NCBI GenBank assembly: GCA_943736015.1
Contig: OX031070.1
Location: 37,440,173 to 37,504,172 of the forward strand
DNA from: Tridacna crocea
Lineage: Eukaryota; Mollusca; Bivalvia; Cardiida; Cardiidae
Direction of reading: 5' to 3'
Length of the DNA stretch: 64,000 bases
Part shown: positions 1 to 10,795 of the stretch, in pieces
How the letters are laid out: each line of letters opens with the position of its first letter
Numbering within the stretch: position 1 is the first letter of the stretch
Notes under the pieces: model-generated
The model's database searches: none
Told to the model about the DNA's origin: nothing
The model's input: only the letters and a program-made list of their open reading frames with translations
Program-made: the position numbers and the translations under genes

Positions 1-95
1 GAAAAAAAATGTCGAAGTTTTTGCAAAGCATCGATGAGCAAGAAGACAGGGCTATCAAGACCAGAGGGTTTTTTTTAAGTTGTCCAAGCTATTTA

Positions 96-324
96 TTAAT
101 CCGTTACCACACAGGAAAATTTTAGACCTATTCAAATTGAAAGCTTTTGCACACAACAATTACAGTGTGGCTCATATGGCATAATCTTTCTTTGATAGAG
201 TAGAAAACATAGTGGGAAAAGGAGAAAATGCTGGTTACCAGCATTTTCTCCTTTTCCCACATGGTTTTCTAAAGGCTTCTTTCTCAGGGTCGTCAAAAGT
301 AGGGATTGTGTGGTAATAGGTTAA
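96..324 (-). repeat. MITE-A copy in last DRG1 intron
   Basis: TTAA at both ends (96-99, 321-324) and the full central palindrome (about 206-271). It ends 34 bp before the acceptor of the last DRG1 exon. Strand - here means that the end with CAAACGACAAAATTTTAG (the R end) is on the left; + means the CACACAATCC (L) end is on the left. Confidence 0.85.
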
Positions 325-358
325 TCTCTACTGTAAATCTACTCATTTTATGTTCCAG

Positions 359-458
359 TGCACTTGTATGGGGCTCATCAGTCAAACATCAGCCACAGAA
401 GGTGGGCAAGGAACATTTATTGAATGATGAGGACGTTGTTCAACTTGTTAAAAAGTAA
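359..458 (+). CDS. drg1: DRG1, last coding exon (partial gene)
   Basis: C-terminal exon of developmentally regulated GTP-binding protein 1, a conserved cytosolic translation-associated GTPase of the OBG/HflX group. After the acceptor at 357-358, one base completes a Tyr codon and the frame reads [17 protein letters not shown] and on to [10 protein letters not shown], then TAA at 456-458. This matches the end of the TGS domain of animal DRG1, including the VKHxPQKVGKxH motif and the terminal VKK. The GTPase domain and other exons lie left of the window. The stop codon overlaps a strong donor (AAAAA/gtaagt), so a second 3' end is possible (see the 1056-1295 entry). The family assignment is firm; recognition rests on 32 residues. 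Confidence 0.9.
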
Positions 459-749
459 GTCTATTAGGACTTTTGTTTGTTCAGTGCACCAATTCACCTA
501 GCCATGCTTTCCAGGAATGTAAGAAAAGAAATTGATTAAAAAAAAAATTACACAACGGGAGACCATGCTTATTTCTGAGGCATTTTTCATTTGCTAAGAT
601 GTTTTCAGAAAAGAATCATTTGCCATGATGTTTTCAAAAAAGAATCCATATAACTTGATAGGGCATTCTAATGGGATTCTTGTAACATTGTCTTTCATAG
701 CCAAAATTGTACAGATTCAGCCAAGACTCTCGTAATTCGTATCGATTCA

Positions 750-820
750 AAGAAGCAATGTTTTCAAAAGGCCTCCATCTTGGGGTCGTAAAAATCAGGG
801 ATTGTTTGGTAAAGTGTTAA
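750..820 (-). repeat. Half MITE-A
   Basis: Right arm only, from caatgttttcaaaagg to tggtaaagtgttaa; lies in the putative DRG1 3' UTR intron. Confidence 0.6.
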
Positions 821-1055
821 AACTCACTCAAAACATGTATAAATGTATGTATCTTAAACGCTTTGCTAAAGAAGCCAGTATTTTCATAACCCGAAGAAAC
901 AAAGCTTGTGAAAGCATTCAGAGAAAAGAAGAAAATGCTGGGTTAGATGTGGAAACCAGTGAAATGAATGGCAACAGTGTGAATGGAAGTGAAAGATAAA
1001 TGGTTTATATACCAGTTTATGTAGTAAATATGTTCTTTTTACTCCTTTCTTCCAG

Positions 1056-1295
1056 GATTTAGAAAGTGCTGCAGAATTAAGATCTTCATAACTTCAAGCT
1101 TCGTTGTCTGTGCTGCAGATGAAGGCTCTTTGGCTAAAATTTTCACGAGAAAAAAAAGTCAGGCTCTGGAAATGAAGTTTGAATGTGAAAAAAGTATTTT
1201 GAATGTTTCTAAAATTGTAAATAAACTGTAAATGATGAGGCATGACTTCTGTGTGTAATTTTAAGTTCACTGTAGAATAAAACCAAAACACTCCC
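1056..1295 (+). other. drg1: Probable 3' UTR terminal exon of DRG1
   Basis: A strong polypyrimidine tract and acceptor (AG at 1054-1055) pair in phase with the donor at 455-456. Splicing there would replace Lys-Lys-stop by Lys-Lys-Ile-stop, with the new TAG at 1059-1061. AATAAA signals lie at 1220-1225 and 1276-1281, so cleavage near 1295 is plausible. A MITE-A copy starts at 1301, just past this point. Inference from signals only. Confidence 0.5.
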
Positions 1296-1300
1296 ATCCT

Positions 1301-1520
1301 TTAACCCAATGACTACTTTTAATGCCCCCTGAAAGAGAATGATTTTGAAAACATTGTGGGAAAAGGAGAAAATGCTGGTAACCAGCATTTTCTCCTTTTC
1401 CCACAGTATTTTCTACCCTTCCCAGAACAAATTTCATATTTTCAGTCACCTTTATTTTGTCGTCTGCAAATGCTTTCAATTTGGACATGTCTACAATTTT
1501 GTCCTGTGGTAAAGAGTTAA
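1301..1520 (+). repeat. MITE-A copy
   Basis: TTAA at 1301-1304 and 1517-1520; perfect centre. Starts about 20 bp after the second AATAAA of the DRG1 terminal exon. Confidence 0.85.
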
Positions 1521-2370
1521 AGACCCTTGGGATACAGACCTCTGTAAATATTGTGGGAATATGGAGAAAAATATAAAAATCAGCAATTAATCCATTTCTC
1601 TCAATGTTTTACATTTTCATACAAAGTTAAATCCCATCACTGACTCACAATTAACTTTGCAACCTTTGGATGCTTGGTTTGGTCCTTATTTAGCAGAAAT
1701 ACTGGTTAAACCCAGGACGCATATGAAAAAGTACCTTCACCACAAAATCCTTGCAAGGGAAGCCTTTTCACACAATGTTTTTTACCCTCTTAAACTATGT
1801 TGAAAGTGGCACAAAACACATTTCAGTGAATGAATCAAAGGAGTTGAACGAGAATATCGTTTTGGCAAGGTAATCATCAACATACCAGTTAGACTTATTT
1901 TTGTTTCACGATAAAGTGGTTTGGGTCGGATGAAATTATAGACTTAAAAGTTTAAAGAGAGTTTGTTTTTGAAGTGAGCTGGTATTTCAGTGGGATAGCT
2001 TTGTAATTTTGCTTGTAGGTATTGTGCTCCTGTTGGGTTAAATCATTGCACAGAGAATTATTTTATGGATCTGTATATTTTAAGAAAAAAAGGCAGTTCA
2101 AAAAAATTGTACAACTTTTATCAAAGGTACACAAAAGAAACTTAAAAAATAAAAGTAATGAGAACTTAAAAAAAAAAAAAACCCTCGTTTCAATCCCGTG
2201 TTTTTATCACACTGTAAAAGGCTTTTTAAAAACCTTGTGTCGGCCAACTTTTTTCCTGCTCTTCCAACAATATTTTTCCTACTCATAGAACACCATAATC
2301 CTTCCTTCTGTCCATATCTCATTCATTGTCTGTAAAATGCTTTTAGTTGTGATCTAAAGTTTCCAAGTGT

Positions 2371-2597
2371 TTACCCTTTACCAAACAATCGCTTGTTTTA
2401 CAGAACTTTGAAAAGATGACCTTTGAAAAAATTGTGGGAAAAGGAGAAAATGCTGGTAACCAGCATTTTTACCTTTTCCCACAATGTTTTCTGCCTTGTC
2501 GGAGGGCAAAGGCTTATTTGTACCGTTTTTGAATTAGTCTTCTGCACATTTTCTGAATTTGAAGAGTCTTTAACTTGTTGCTGAGGGAAAGGGTTAA
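2371..2597 (+). repeat. MITE-A copy abutting a stop codon
   Basis: Left end has TTAC, right end TTAA at 2594-2597. The TAA stop of the minus-strand 433-residue gene is part of that TTAA, so the element is the start of its 3' UTR. The right arm is diverged. Confidence 0.8.
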
Positions 2598-4234
2598 ACT
2601 ACTACAGTAACTGCATCCTTTGATTTCTTGATATTGACCGGATGTTCAATGATCACAGGTAAACCATTCACGTTGTTGTCAATGTCATCGAGGGCCTTCG
2701 ACAGGGGATTCTTTTTCGGGAGAAAAATATTTTTCTTTCGTTTTACAACGCTATTTCGTGGAGATTCTTTAGACTTTGTTACTTTGATTGTCCCTTTCTT
2801 TAGTTCCGGCAGTTTTATTTGATTTTCATCCATACCGGAAGTACATGTAACCGGAAGTTCTACGTTTTGAATGTCTACGGTAAATTCCGGTGCAGTAAGT
2901 TGGCGGCTCAACGCTTCAGCTTTCCGTTTCTCTATCGCTTCCCTTTCCTTTTCAAGCTGAAGCTTTTGCCGTATCTGATGACGTTTGATCGTGTTGGCAC
3001 CCGACATTTCTTTTTCGATGTTATTGAGTGCGTTTCTAAGCAACAGGTCTTCTTGTCGTGTCTTTTCTTTGGTTATATAGCCTGAAACAAATCACAAAGT
3101 TTGGGCCATTTGTAACATTTTCGCTCAGAGACGCATTAAATTCCATATGTACCAGAGTGTCATTCATATTTTGTAAGTCTTTACCAAAGAATCAAGTGAT
3201 CCCAGGAAAAAAAGGTTTTGAAAATCTTAAGGGAATAAGACATGAATGCTAGGAAGCAGCGTCGTCTCTTTTTCCTACATGTACATTATTTCATAACCTT
3301 TTAAAAGCACTGCTCATCATTTGAACCATCTTTAATTTTTTGGGCTACAGAAAAGTTGAAAATTTTGCAGAGAACTCTAAGAATAGCCTTAATCATTAAA
3401 CTTGTACATATCATACGTACGTTTTATCCAAGTCTTATCTTTAAGACTCCAATTTCTCCAATCACAAACGTCCCTTTCTGTCTCTACGGGTGCCGCTTCT
3501 TCTTCATGTGATGAGTTCGGTCGCTTAAATCTAAATCCCTGGTGCCCGGATATGTCTGGTAAACGTATAGGAGGGTAGCGCTGGGTACCATTGTCGTCAT
3601 GGCTTTGCTTCCGTTCGGCAGGCATTACGTCACCATCAGACTGGTACTTATCCCTGATTTCCGGTTTTTCAGTGACAAACTTTGTATCGCCATTTTGATT
3701 TGGTGTTTCTTCGACCTCGCTCTCGGCAGTTGTGGGACGGGAACTAAATTCATGTCTTCGTCGTTTCCGGATAACGATTTTAGGTTGAGTATCGTAACGA
3801 GATAATCTCAGATCCAGCAGTCTTCTTAAACGAGCATCTTTCTCCGGTACAAGACGAGTCAGACTTGATGACATGTGAAAACGATCCCACGAAGATGACA
3901 GGTCTGGATTCTCTACATCTAGAAGTTCACCAAATAAAGTCTCAGCGCTACATGTTGTTTGATTTTCTAACAGCTTAGACCATCGACTGACCACCATTTT
4001 CTTATTGGTATCTATTCTGGCCACCTCGTAAAGCGAGTTTTTCTTGTGGCCTTTGACAAGTCTCTGCAGATTGACATTCTCGACTTTGTTTGAACGAAAT
4101 ATACACTCTCCCGTTTTACTTTTGGACATGCTGATTGCCCCTTTCATAACCTTCAGTATATGAAGTGTCTTTTGTTTGTCGTCCATCGTGGCGCCATCGT
4201 AAAGGGCCTCGACGCATTTATCCAGTCGAACCAT
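2594..4234 (-). CDS. Unrecognised 433-residue basic coiled-coil protein, two exons
   Basis: Exons 4234-3421 (phase 1 end, donor C/gtacgt) and 3081-2594 (acceptor tgtttcag) join in frame through an Arg codon to give 433 residues. The ATG at 4234 has a good context (gtaaccATGG). Residues 1-165 are mixed and probably folded, with WSKLLENQ and SSWDRFHMSSSLTRLVPEKD segments. A basic KIVIRKRRRH stretch near residue 153 could be a nuclear signal. About residues 165-250 are acidic and disordered. A Trp-rich WRNWSLKDKTWIKR leads into a coiled coil (about residues 272-330), and the tail is Lys-rich and ends TVVV. No signal peptide or membrane segment. I do not recognise the family. Base composition is clearly more balanced than the surrounding repeats. 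The stop codon lies in the TTAA of the MITE that follows it. Confidence 0.8.
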
Positions 4235-4600
4235 GGTTACTTCTTATTTCTCGTAAATCAGTGGAACCCGTGTGTCTTTTTCCAGTTGTCCCGTTAACAC
4301 ATAATATCGACTTTTAACAACCCTGGAAAGAAAGAATTTGAAAACATTTGATGGGAATAGCAGAAGATGCTGGTAACCATGGCTACTTCACATTTCTTGT
4401 GACTTTATGGAGCCCTTGTAACTTTTCTTATTATCCCTTTATCACACCAACCGAGTTTAAATGAACCTTAATGAAAGGACAAACGTGAAAACATTCTTGA
4501 AAAAATGGGAGGATACTGGTAACCATGGTTACTTTTTTTATTTCTTGTGACTCTGTGGAGCCTTTGTGGCTTTTTCCAATTATCGCTGTAGTACTACATC
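4231..4600. repeat. Diverged 146-bp tandem units overlapping a start codon
   Basis: The block ccatgg(t/c)tactt...atttct(c/t)gt recurs at 4231, 4377 and 4523, exactly 146 bp apart, each followed by a gtggaacc/tggagcc block. Units 1 and 2 also carry a left half of a MITE-A (ending gatgctggtaacc). The ATG of the 433-residue gene (4234) is in the first block. Confidence 0.65.
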
Positions 4601-4639
4601 ATCCCAAATTTTAACGACCCTTAAGATGTTTTCTAACCT

Positions 4640-4762
4640 GTCAGTTCATCTGTATCACAGGTGCCTGACATGTCTGGTATCAAACAACCCGTCTATTTAT
4701 CTCTATAGAAGTGATATGTCTATACCAGACATGTCATGCATCTGTGATCCGTATCACTTTCG
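4640..4762. repeat. Small foldback
   Basis: Inverted arms of about 27 bp around ccagacatgtca (4650-4680 and 4722-4752), spacer about 45 bp. Confidence 0.55.
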
Positions 4763-4785
4763 AGGTAGACGTTTGCGGAAACTTT

Positions 4786-4830
4786 GAATAATAATAATGA
4801 TAATAATGATATAAAATAATAAATATAATA
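4786..4830. repeat. AAT-rich simple repeat
   Basis: Irregular (aataat)n run. Confidence 0.6.
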
Positions 4831-4912
4831 ACAGAACTCTAGGAAAACGTGGATAGGTCCATTGACGGCCGCAGTATAAATGAAATAATGTTGAAAGTGT
4901 TGTACGAACGCA

Positions 4913-4914
<2 letters not shown>

Positions 4915-4957
<43 letters not shown>
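4915..4957. repeat. (TC)n microsatellite
   Basis: About 20 uninterrupted TC units. Confidence 0.9.
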
Positions 4958-4959
<2 letters not shown>

Positions 4960-4986
4960 GAACTATATTATTATCTCATTTAACTA

Positions 4987-5217
4987 TTAACCCTTTACCA
5001 CATGACAAAATTTTAGACCTGTCCGAATTGAAAACATATGCTGATGACAGTTTCAATGTGGCTCATGTGAAATGATTTTTTTCTTTGACTGGGGAGAAAA
5101 CATTGTGGGAAAAGGAGAAAATGCTGGTAACCAGCATTTTATCCTTTTCCCACAATGTTTTCAAAGGTCCTCTCTTTCAGGGGCATTAAAAGTTGTCACT
5201 GTGTGGGAAAGGATTAA
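4987..5217 (-). repeat. MITE-A copy
   Basis: TTAA at 4987-4990 and 5214-5217; central palindrome with one mismatch. Confidence 0.85.
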
Positions 5218-5644
5218 CTAATCAATGCAGAGATTTGAACACCCTCGGGCAGAAAGCCTTTTGAAAACACTGTTGGAATTTGGAAAACAGCGCCAGTGAT
5301 CGGCATTTTTTTCTTCTTCCATTTCTCACAATGTTTCTTTTCACCCTTTAATCCTATAAACAACATTCAAATTTTCATTTGCAAATAGTCTCAAATTAGA
5401 CGAGCTTATAGACTTTTGTCATCAAGTTACGTGATACGGACTGAAAGGGAATACATGTACATAAAAACCCTATGAAAGCGCAGACAAAAAATAAATATGT
5501 CAAACGCAATCATTACATGAAATATCACTTGAAATAAAGAAATGAAAGGAAAGCAGACATAAAACTATGTAAATAGATCTCTAAATGGCAGCTCTAATAG
5601 ATTCTATTATCTAGAGAAGAACTAGTTTGCCTTTGAATAAAAAT

Positions 5645-5856
5645 CTCCTATTGTAATGACCGTAAGTAAAAAAATCTTTGAAAACTTCGCGGGAAAAGGA
5701 GAAAATGCTGGTAACCAGCATTTTCTCTTTTTCCCACGAAGTTTTCAAAAGCCCTTTTCCTTACAAATTCCATCATTTGAGCCACATGTTTCTTGTCGTC
5801 TGCAAATGCTTTGAATTTAGACAAATTCAAAATTTTGTCGTTTGGCAAAGAGTTAA
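5645..5856 (+). repeat. MITE-A copy, left of a tandem pair
   Basis: Left end worn; right TTAA at 5853-5856 is shared with the next copy. The palindrome carries a paired change (cttcgcggg / cccacgaag). Confidence 0.75.
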
Positions 5857-6080
5857 CTCTCTACCAAACGACAAATTTTAGCTTGGTCCAAACTGAAAGG
5901 ACTTGCACACGACAAAATCAACATGGCTTTAAAATTTAAAATTGTTTTCGGAAGGGTAGAAAGCATTGTGTGAAAAGGAGAAAATGCTGGTTACCAGCAT
6001 TTTCTCCTTTTCCCACAATGTTTTCAAAAGGCTTGTATCTCAGGGTCGTAAAAACCAGTGACTGTTTGGAAGAGGGTTAA
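5853..6080 (-). repeat. MITE-A copy, right of a tandem pair
   Basis: Starts in the TTAA that ends the previous copy and ends in TTAA at 6077-6080. Confidence 0.85.
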
Positions 6081-6149
6081 ACTAAACAAATATATCCCTA
6101 AATGGCAGTTACAATTGGTTCTATTATCTCAAGAAGAGCTAGATTTTTA

Positions 6150-6385
6150 AATGAAAGCGACCTCTAAACACTTTACTAAGTAAATACCATTTTTTTTTTT
6201 TTTCAACATAATGACAGAACGGTTGGAAAAGGGGAAAAGGCTGATAACTAGAATGTTTTACTTTTCCTACAATGTTTTCTGACTTTTCAAGGACAAAACC
6301 ACAATTTGAGCCGTATTTTATTTGTCGTCTGCAGCTTCTTTCAATTTCGACAAATCTAAACTGTTGTCGTCTGGTATCAGAGCCC
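6150..6385 (+). repeat. Decayed MITE-A
   Basis: Only scattered blocks remain (ggaaaaggggaaaaggctg, gtcgtctgcagc). Longer open frames nearby are not genes. Confidence 0.45.
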
Positions 6386-6891
6386 AACACACCACCCACT
6401 ACAGACGATTTTTTTCTTCCGCCTAGTACAATGCCATTTTCTTAAATAACTGCGGCAAAAGGAAATAAAATATACTTGTACTGAGCAGTTTTTTCCTGCT
6501 ACCACAATGTTTTGAACACCTGATTCAAATTGAGGATCACTATTTCGTGACCATGTTTTTTTGAAGCAGTCTGCTGCATGTATTCCTCGAGAGGTAAAGA
6601 GTAATTTCTTTTGAAAACTTTTCTTTTCGATATAATTATTGCACCTTCTCTTTAGAAATATACACATAATTCGTGCTATTGATTGACACATCTAGATACA
6701 TGTACGTACCAGGTCACTTTCTTCTGTTATTGTTTTTTTTTTGCATGGTTTTAAAATCCATTTTCCTTCGACCGACCACATAATTACAGATTGTCACCAT
6801 CACGATATTCTCCATTTATTTAAATGGTATGGTTTAAATTTACTGCATTTTAATACCTGCTTTTATTTATTTTTGTCGCTATTCGGCCTTT

Positions 6892-7215
6892 GAGGTTCAA
6901 TGGGTTTTGATATTGAGGCTCAAAGGGTTTTGATATCGAGGCTCAATGGGTTTTGATATTGAGGCTCTAATGGTTTTCATATTGAATCTCATTGGGTTTT
7001 GATATTTGAGGCTCAATGGGTTTTGGTATTGAGGTTCTAATGGTTTTCATATTAAATCTCATTGGGTTTTGATATTTGAGGCTCAATGGGTTTGATATTG
7101 AGGCTCAATGGGTTTGATATTGAGGCTCTAATGGTTTTCATATTGAATCTCATTGGGGTTTGATATTTGAGGCTCAATGGGTTTGATATTAAGGCTCAAT
7201 GAGTTTTGATATCTA
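6892..7215. repeat. Minisatellite, 22-24 bp units
   Basis: About 14 units of gaggctcaatgggttttgat with variants (aatctcattggg, tctaatggttttc) that form a higher-order pattern of about 110 bp. Confidence 0.9.
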
Positions 7216-7250
7216 TATGGCCAGTAGAAAGGGACAATAGGGATTCCCAT

Positions 7251-7449
7251 TTAATCCCTTTACCAAAAAACCCCTAGTTTTTACGACCCTGAGATAGAAG
7301 CCTTATGAAAATATTGGCAACCAGGATTTTATCCTTTCCCCACAATGTTTTCTAGCCTGCTGGAAACAATTTTCAATTCTTGACTTACGTTTATTTTGTC
7401 GTCTGCAAGTGCTTTCAACTTGGATAAGTTTGTGGATTGGTAGAGTTAA
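7251..7449 (+). repeat. MITE-A copy, left of a tandem pair
   Basis: TTAA at 7251-7254; right TTAA 7446-7449 shared with the next copy. About 30 bp of the left palindrome arm are missing. Confidence 0.8.
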
Positions 7450-7675
7450 CCCTTTCCCAAACAATCCCTGGTTTTTTACGGGTCTGGAATAGTAGCCTTT
7501 TGAAAACATTGTAGGAAAAGGAGAAAATGCTGGTAACCAGCATTTTCTCCTTTTCCCACAATGTTTTCTACCCTATCACAAACAGAAATCATCTTTTCAA
7601 CAAGAGTTGAATTGTCATCTGCAAATGCTTTCAATTTGGTCTAGTCCAAAAGTTTGTCGTTTGGGAAAGGGTTAA
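7446..7675 (+). repeat. MITE-A copy, subfamily 3
   Basis: Carries the diagnostic blocks of a distinct subfamily: ccctttcccaaacaatccc, gggtctggaatagtagcc and aacaagagttgaattgtc. Same set at 16138, 22303, 39288 and 53205. Confidence 0.85.
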
Positions 7676-7799
7676 ACATTATAATGAGTAAAATCGTTAG
7701 AAATACACAAAGTAAATACTCTGCATACTATCAGTGAGCGAAGAACGCGAATATTACTAGTATAACATTTGTATGCCGTTTTGTTAAATGTACAGATAA

Positions 7800-8015
7800 T
7801 TGTAAAATCCTTGCCAAGTTACCACAAGTTGTTTTACGAACCTGCGGTGGAAAGCATTCGAGAAAATATTGTGACAAAAGAAGAAAACACACTTCTCCTT
7901 TTTCCTACAAAGTCCTGTACCCTTGGCTAAATGTGGCATGTTTTAATTTTCGTCTGCAAATGTTTTGAATTTAGACAAGTGTAAAAGTTTGGAAGTTTGG
8001 CGAGTGGTAAAGAGT
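7800..8015 (+). repeat. Decayed MITE-A
   Basis: Weak match over both arms, centre mostly lost. Confidence 0.4.
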
Positions 8016-8239
8016 GCAAAAACACACTTTGAATACTTCAAAGAGAAAACGACCACAGGCGGATCCAGACTTTTTTTTACAGGGATGGGGGTGGCTGTCG
8101 AAGAAAATTAAAAAGATATTATATGCAAATTTGCTACTGCATAACAGGTGCTTATTTCCTGTCAGTATGTGTACTGATATAATAATATAGTAGGCCTATA
8201 TCTGCGGTCAATATTACTAGAAAACCAATGCCCACCCTC

Positions 8240-8380
8240 CTTTCGAATTTGAAAGGTTAGAAAACATTGTAGAAAAAGGAGAAAATGCTGGTTACCAGCA
8301 TTTTATCCTTTTCCTAGAATATTTTCCAAAAGCTTCTCTTCCAGGGTCGTTAAAACTCGTCATTGTCTGGTAAAGGTTTG
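8240..8380 (-). repeat. Partial MITE-A
   Basis: Palindrome and right arm only. Confidence 0.65.
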
Positions 8381-8582
8381 AAATAGCAGTACTACCCCGA
8401 TAATGATTTCAAAAGGAAAATGTAGATCTAAGGATCGATTTACAGCATGATTAAGAAGTGACGATTTTCTAAAATAACTGATTTTCCAAATACTTCAAAA
8501 AATTGATTTTCGGATTTGTGGAGATCAATGATTTTCTTCATTGAAATCAAATTTATTTTACCTGCTAGGCCCAACACTTTCT

Positions 8583-9040
8583 CGGCCGAGATCGATAGCG
8601 CAGTCGGTAGCTTACAGGACTTAAGAACATGGGGTCGTTGGTTCGAATAGGCCTACCATGTTCGGTCAATTTCTTTTCGAGAATCGATGATAATCGTTGC
8701 GACCGGATTCTTTCCTCTCGTTGTCTGCGCATGTCATACTCTCCGAAGATTCAACCTGTCTGCTATGACGCATCACCCATCCCCCAGTACCTGAGAAAAG
8801 TAGGGCATATACCGAAGCTTTTAGCCTATTACCCTTGCATGTAGAAGCTATTTTAATAAATGCATAGGTTACATGCTAGCCGCACGAAGTAGCATTTTAT
8901 AGGGTAAACGTTTATTTCATTTCCAAATTCGAAGTAACGGTCGTTGGTTTGGAAAATTAGTCCGCTTCTGTACCCAGCATGCCCAAATTAGATAGATGTG
9001 TATTAGTACAGTGCCATTTATGTTATTCCTCTCTCACAGC
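8583..9040 (+). mobile_element. tRNA-headed SINE-like repeat
   Basis: Pol III A box (tagcgcagtcgg, 8596-8607) and B box (ggttcgaatag, 8640-8650) at tRNA spacing, then a body (gcatgtcatactctccgaag, later gtacccagcatgccc and tagatagatg). The body recurs at 10200-10500 and 14630-14870. No tRNA fold closes, so it is SINE-like rather than a tRNA gene. Confidence 0.6.
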
Positions 9041-9059
9041 TGATCACATTTTCGTCAAC

Positions 9060-9275
9060 GATTCAGTGGAAAAACAGCTATTCTCTAGGAAAGAATGTTG
9101 TGCAAAGTACTGAAAAAACAAGATCGACCAATAATATTTGAGGTAGACTGGTCCTTGTACACGTAAAAGATTAACCACAAGCAAAAAAGTTTCGACCTGC
9201 GCAGACTGCGCAAGTTGACATGGGTCGATAGTATTTTGAAGATGCATTAAGCCCCCTTTTCACAAAGCATGGCTC
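9060..9275 (-). repeat. Foldback-1 copy
   Basis: A family with ends near gagcatggctc, a ggggcttaatgcatctgc subterminal block and a cagcctgcgcag hairpin. Here the right end (9248-9275) is clear and the left is worn. Confidence 0.6.
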
Positions 9276-9483
9276 AATAAAAACAAAAAAAAACGGTATG
9301 TTAGAGATGTGCCATTAGTTGTACCTATACATAGAGGTCAAGGTCACTACGAGGAAAGTAAAAAAGCGAAGTAATTATACAAATAATGGCAGATCAAAAT
9401 CTGAGACAATTACGGAAATAAGACAAAAGATCTCCTTCCAATAACATTTTAGAAAAGCAAACAAATCTCTCTTTTTTCCACTT

Positions 9484-9642
9484 GAGCCGTGCACTAAGAA
9501 AAGGGGGCTTAATGTATCAGCAAAAGACATCGACCCATGTCAGCCTGCGCGATCCGCGCAGGCTGACATGGGTCGAAATCTTTTACTACTGATGAACTTT
9601 CGGTATGCCCTAGGACCAGTCTACTGTCAGACTAAATGGGTT
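9484..9642 (+). repeat. Foldback-1 copy, partial
   Basis: Begins gagccgtgcac, has the GC-rich hairpin gcctgcgc/gcgcaggc at 9544-9567, and is cut by the SINE that follows. Confidence 0.6.
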
Positions 9643-9644
9643 TT

Positions 9645-9965
9645 ATGTGCCTATAATCATGTTGATTGCATGTTTAACGCCATTTTCAATGTTATTTCAA
9701 TTATACCGCGGCGGCCAGTGCACCTATCCATGCTTCACTGGAGTATCTTTTACCAGTACTCTGCACAATATTCTTTCGAAGCCTCTGGCTGCTTTCTCAC
9801 AAAACCATCGTCGAGACGATGATTAGCGGTAGGAGAGGAATGAATTCTGTTGCAATGACTATCATCAATCCTCGGAAAGCAAGTGGCCTAGCGAGGGATC
9901 AAATCCAAAACTTCATGTTCCCAAGTCCCGCACGCTACCGACCGAGCTATCTGGGCTCGGCCCAT
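9645..9965 (-). mobile_element. tRNA-derived SINE (family A), minus orientation
   Basis: On the minus strand: A box in tagctcggtcgg near 9940-9955, B box in ggatttgatccc (9896-9907), then a body that ends near 9650. The same body, with a clear (AATC)n tail, is at 13540-14075 and 55962-56150. Confidence 0.7.
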
Positions 9966-10139
9966 AATTATGTGATGACTTGCTGGGAAATTATCACGGA
10001 GGTGAATGAAACCACCTTTTGCCAGGGCACGGTTCAAATATAGACCGCATGTTTTCAAATAGACGTGGTCGTTGTAACAAAGTGCTTGACCTTAAATAGC
10101 CATTACCATAAGTGCTTTGAATATTTACAAAAAGTGCTA

Positions 10140-10500
10140 CTCTAAACCATGATGGGTACTACTTTAGTTTTATCGACTTTCCCCCTCTTTATCCTTCAGT
10201 ATGTCCTCAAGATCGTTGTCTGCACATGTCATGTTCTTCGAATATCTTATCCGACGAATCGCTCTCTCCGATATACCGGAGGTTGTGGTAATTCGCGCTG
10301 TAAAGTAGCAGTGGAAAAAATGGCTTTTATCAATACGTTTGAAGAAAAATCAGGCCTGTTTTAGCTCCAGATTTCTATAAACTGAATGAATCGCGCCAGG
10401 AAATTCAAAGTAACGATTGACGCGTAGAAAAGAAGTCCGGTTCTGTACCCAGGATGCCGAAATTAGATAGATGAGTATTTATAGAATGCCATCTAGCGGA
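10140..10500 (+). repeat. Dispersed repeat body (as at 8583)
   Basis: Shares gcacatgtcatgttcttcg, a caatacgtttgaagaaaaat block and tagatagatgagtattt with the repeats at 8583-9040 and 14630-14870. Confidence 0.55.
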
Positions 10501-10724
10501 AGATAATGTCACCAAGAGTAATTTCAGATGAATGCTTTTCGGGAAAAGCTGTAAAAACGGTGGTTTATGACCTACTTTTCGGTATAGGTATTCACGAATG
10601 AATAAATGGAAATTTCCGATTGGTCGATATTGTGGAAACGTTTATTTTGCGGACCCTTCCGGACCTATTTATGACACGAATTTAACCCTTAGGCTGATAA
10701 GCGCGACTAGCTAACCTTTTGCGG

Positions 10725-10795
10725 ACAGTGTAGATCAAAGATCAGACTGCACAGAACGTACAGTCTGATCTTTCATCTACACTTTCCGACAAGGA
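10725..10795. repeat. Short hairpin repeat (agatcagactgcac)
   Basis: Inverted arms agatcagactgcaca / acagtctgatct separated by a few bases. Related hairpins at 14850-14905, 31845-31920, 40795-40850 and 47875-47935. Confidence 0.6.

Noticed and set aside
802..999. Open frame of 65 codons on +
   Set aside because: It starts in a MITE fragment and lies in the putative DRG1 UTR intron; no homology or codon signal.
2098..2322. Frames near 2.0-2.3 kb
   Set aside because: Poly-A/T-driven low-complexity translations on both strands.
6139..6691. Overlapping minus-strand frames of 86 and 104 codons
   Set aside because: They run through a decayed MITE and AT-rich sequence, with no splice signals or recognisable domain.
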